Of a stretch of 64,000 bases of DNA, positions 62,601-64,000 are shown in pieces; positions within the stretch are counted from its first letter, which is position 1; every line of letters starts with the position of its first letter. A program made the translations under genes and the position numbers. The stretch lies in contig JAUXRY010000001.1 in assembly GCA_030679915.1 (NCBI GenBank), forward strand, positions 1 to 64,000. Direction: 5' to 3'. The DNA is from Thiobacillus sp. GTDB lineage: Bacteria; Pseudomonadota; Gammaproteobacteria; Burkholderiales; Thiobacillaceae. The notes beneath the pieces were generated by a model that had not been told where the DNA came from, did no database searches, and worked only from the letters and a program-made list of their open reading frames with translations.

Positions 62601-62683
62601 GCCTGTTTTTCCCAGGTGACAAGCACGCCCTCGGTCATGGTGTCCGAGAGCTGCGGCATGGTGATGGCGTAATGGTTTGACAT
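59675..62683 (-). CDS. Fused dihydrolipoamide acyltransferase (E2) and dihydrolipoamide dehydrogenase (E3)
   Basis: A 1002-residue fusion. Two lipoyl domains (lipoyl lysines K45 and K148 in ETDKAIMDVE), a flexible linker, a peripheral-subunit-binding domain (about 244-280, ASPYARKVAAQLGV), an E2 catalytic domain (about 300-505), an Ala-rich linker, then a complete E3 (from about 535) with FAD site GGGPGGEDCARDLA, redox disulfide C573-x4-C578 in GGECLWRGCIPSKAW and the His-Glu pair in HPTQTE. The E2 motif normally H-x3-D-G reads H477-RVL-N481-G. It would transfer acyl groups from E1 to CoA and reoxidise lipoate with NAD. It lies downstream of the E1 genes. Pyruvate is the likely substrate, not proven. 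Confidence 0.9.
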   Translation of the reverse strand: MSNHYAITMPQLSDTMTEGVLVTWEKQAGDKVERGDIVATVETDKAIMDVEVFKAGYLAGPLAEIGATVPVSGALGYITDTAGDVAIAAGEVVSEQAQTEMIPHHAGTPIVMPQLSDTMHEGVVVTWEKQPGDVIKRGDIVATVETDKAIMDVEVFQEGWLSGPIADVGSVVEVGHPMGFIVNDASKVNDTGVTLGADHKVSDTHKVAPHAADRPAHIPTPKASPSQISATGNMPPVPRPQGRQASPYARKVAAQLGVNLVGLAGTGPSGVIVAADVARARPSMQQVAHSLPQVDVPGQGRAMSSMEKAVSHAMTASLTLPTFNVTVNINTATLTAAAKAKKVSVTVAIAKACSVAMAKFPRMNWAYQPVDKLVERANHDFGVAVMSNDGGLVVPILHGIEKRPLDALQSDWTGLVERARVRKLAPSEYANPTFTISNMGMLGVSHFTAIPTPGISAILAISANGPQGTPFTITGDHRVLNGADVALYLVALKQTIEAPEAWLNAEGGAADASVAATATTSAPAVSPIPEGNWDFPVVIVGGGPGGEDCARDLADHGIKVMMVNNEPFPGGECLWRGCIPSKAWRAAADVIRNRPHDAEMGVDGTNSPKLNWAQAEKHRRWVQSSRGEMALKADKGMKIDVREGYGEFVDAHTLKITPVEGEPYQLTFGAAVIATGAPAFVPPIPGARENLATGGVVTSDTIWNLANPPKKLGIVGGGVIGVEMAQIFRDFGTEVLMLERNDRILAEIEDEIAKTLIASLEKEITVVTSAAINEVSGKPGAMKIRYADREGTESTFACDIILVAAGKRPDTSRLGLDKLNVELDGAAIKVNTRCQTSVPHIYAVGDVIGGYMLAHTAATQGRVAADNLLGHASEYDQDKDCGVTFSRPQAGFVGLSVAQAKAKGIDAVEAKMPMSIDAKAMITGETEGMIKLVADKATGRIIGVHYLADHTDTLIGIGVMMVAGEMTLTQVARAIFPHPTQTELFGELARRLLNRLRRTAKK

Positions 62684-62760
62684 GCGTGTGACCCGTGTGG
62701 CGTTAGAGGCGGGAGGCGACAGGGGTGAGGCGCAGCAGCGCTTGACCCCTCATCTCTTGC

Positions 62761-63744
62761 TTAAGCCTTGCCAAAAAGTTTGAGAACGGCTTTGACCACA
62801 TCTTCGTGATCGGGAATCGCCGCTTTTTCCAGCGTGTGGTTGTAGGGCTGCGGCACCAATGCGGAGTGCACGCGGACCGGGGCAGCATCCAGTTCAAAGA
62901 AGCATTCTTCGTTGATGATGGCGATGACTTCGGAGCCCACGCCAACCGGCGCTTCGTCTTCTTCGGCGATGACCACGCGATGGGTCTTGCTGACCGACTG
63001 CTTGATGCCGGCGCGATCCAGCGGCGACAGCGAATACAGGTCGACGACTTCAGCTGAAATGTTGTATTGCTTGTCGAGAATTTCAGCCGCCTTCAAACAC
63101 CAGTGCGCCGAGATGTTGTAGCCGAACAAGGTGACGTCGGTGCCGGAACGGGCAATTTCCGACCCTTCCAACGGCATGAAATATTCCGCATCCGGGACTT
63201 CGCCCTTCATGTTGTACATGAGTTCGTGTTCGTTGATGAACACCGGGTCGTCACAACGGATAGCCGACTTCAGCAGACCATAGGCCTGCTTGGGGTTGGA
63301 CGGCGTGACCACGCGCAGGCCGGCAATACCCATGAAGACTTTTTCCATCCGCGCCGAGTGCTGCGCGCCGAGTTGGTGCGCAGCACCACCAGCCGAGCGG
63401 AATACGCAAGGGGCTTGCAGCTGGCCGCCGGACATGTAGCGAATCTTGGCCGCGGAGTTGAACATCTGGTCCATCGCCAGCCAGGCAAAGTTCACCGACA
63501 TGATTTCGATGATGGGGCGGATACCGAGGAAGGAAGCACCGATGCCGAGGCCGGTAAAGCCGCCTTCGGAGATCGGCGTATCCATCACGCGCAATGGGCC
63601 ATATTTTTCGTACAGGCCTTTGGTGGCCTTGTAGGTGCCACCGGCCACGCCGATGTCTTCGCCCATACAAATGACCAGAGGGTCACGTGCCATTTCTTCG
63701 TCGTGGGCGCGTTGAATCGCTTCCCATAGCATGATTTGAGCCAT
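62761..63744 (-). CDS. pdhB: 2-oxoacid (pyruvate) dehydrogenase E1 component, beta subunit
   Basis: A 327-residue thiamine-diphosphate enzyme subunit. It opens AQIMLWEAIQRAHDEEMARDP and has GEDIGVAGGTYKATKGLYEKYG, the partner-binding SEGGFTGLGIGASFLG, the region FRSAGGAAHQLGAQHS, and the transketolase C-terminal domain (SLSPLDRAGIKQSVSKTHRVVIAEEDE). With the alpha subunit it decarboxylates a 2-oxoacid, probably pyruvate, and acylates the lipoyl domains of the adjacent E2-E3 fusion. It starts 41 bp after the alpha gene stop. Confidence 0.93.
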   Translation of the reverse strand: MAQIMLWEAIQRAHDEEMARDPLVICMGEDIGVAGGTYKATKGLYEKYGPLRVMDTPISEGGFTGLGIGASFLGIRPIIEIMSVNFAWLAMDQMFNSAAKIRYMSGGQLQAPCVFRSAGGAAHQLGAQHSARMEKVFMGIAGLRVVTPSNPKQAYGLLKSAIRCDDPVFINEHELMYNMKGEVPDAEYFMPLEGSEIARSGTDVTLFGYNISAHWCLKAAEILDKQYNISAEVVDLYSLSPLDRAGIKQSVSKTHRVVIAEEDEAPVGVGSEVIAIINEECFFELDAAPVRVHSALVPQPYNHTLEKAAIPDHEDVVKAVLKLFGKA

Positions 63745-63785
63745 AGTTATTTCCTTTATTTCAGTGTCGCGTAAGCGCCACGGCC

Positions 63786-64000
63786 TTAAGCAGCGTTGCC
63801 GGTGAGCCAGGGTTTCTGGCTTTCACGGTCGGCAAAAACGTATTTTTCGAGATCTTCAACACGCGGTTCGGGAGATTCTTCAGCGAACTTGATCACTTCG
63901 TTTTCGATGTAGGCATCCGTTTCTTTTTCGATCGCCTCGTAGTCGGCCATGGTCATTTCCTTGGCTTCGATCAGGCGGTCACGCAGGATGAAAAGCGGGT
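63786..64000 (-). CDS. pdhA: 2-oxoacid (pyruvate) dehydrogenase E1 component, alpha subunit (partial, 3' end)
   Basis: The last 71 codons of a gene running off the window. The translation includes LFILRDRLIEAKEMTMADYEAIEKE and ends EESPEPRVEDLEKYVF ... WLTGNAA. The FAEESPEP-type C-terminus is characteristic of the E1 alpha subunit (PdhA/AcoA type). It completes an alpha-beta-(E2-E3) operon order on the minus strand. Confidence 0.88.
   Translation of the reverse strand, partial: PLFILRDRLIEAKEMTMADYEAIEKETDAYIENEVIKFAEESPEPRVEDLEKYVFADRESQKPWLTGNAA

Overview
The window reads as chromosomal DNA of a betaproteobacterium, most likely an autotrophic or sulfur-oxidising member of the Nitrosomonadales (Thiobacillus- or Sulfuricella-like). 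This is inferred from gene content and order: a pyrG-kdsA-eno-ftsB block running into zipA-ligA-galU, a ppsR/ppsA pair, a 939-residue PEP carboxylase, a ccoNOQP-ccoG-fixH cytochrome cbb3 cluster, a DsrC/TusE-family paralogue, a PEP-CTERM protein and an E2-E3 fusion of a 2-oxoacid dehydrogenase. No species can be named from the sequence alone. I saw no prophage, CRISPR array, rRNA operon or intact insertion sequence.

Layout. 1-3.3 kb: tRNA-Leu and the RNA-processing pair rnr-rlmB. 3.3-4.9 kb: a small accessory patch with an AT-richer membrane-protein gene and a HEPN/MNT toxin-antitoxin pair. 4.9-8.7 kb: a small membrane protein, a DnaQ-like exonuclease, catalase HPII (katE) and a cysteine-poor DsrC-like protein. 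8.8-14.3 kb: a RIO1-type kinase beside ycaO, a TPR protein, a SenB-like selenosugar synthase without its usual partners, and a TrmH-type RNA methyltransferase. 14.4-16.4 kb: a membrane GGDEF/EAL protein. 16.7-28.3 kb: ppsR/ppsA, then the long core run pyrG-kdsA-eno-ftsB-zipA-ligA-galU. 28.3-31.3 kb: a decayed EAL fragment, nnrD, an orphan PhnD-like binding protein and a DUF3330-like small protein. 31.4-40.3 kb: purL, ppc, a membrane protein and hemN. 40.4-42.7 kb: a GAF-PAS-GGDEF-EAL gene split by an in-frame stop. 42.8-48.4 kb: the cbb3 oxidase cluster on the minus strand. 48.6-56.6 kb: two histidine-phosphatase-fold genes (the second gpmA), ald, kup, a TIGR03790-type protein, pyrD and a dicarboxylate symporter. 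56.8-59.6 kb: a D,D-carboxypeptidase, HU and a CHRD/PEP-CTERM protein. 59.7-64 kb: a pyruvate-dehydrogenase-type operon cut off by the window end.

How the genes work together. Central C3 metabolism is strongly represented (ppsA/ppsR, eno, gpmA, ppc, the E1/E2/E3 complex, ald), as are cell-envelope supply and division (kdsA, galU, ftsB, zipA, dacC-like) and nucleotide synthesis (pyrG, pyrD, purL). The cbb3 oxidase and hemN fit growth at low oxygen. Most of the window is ordinary core genome. The less ordinary items are the lone SenB homologue, the RIO1-YcaO pair, the DsrC homologue lacking its terminal cysteines next to katE, the E2-E3 fusion with a changed catalytic motif, the broken cyclic-di-GMP gene and several strong inverted repeats. 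I did not find a clearly new multi-gene system.
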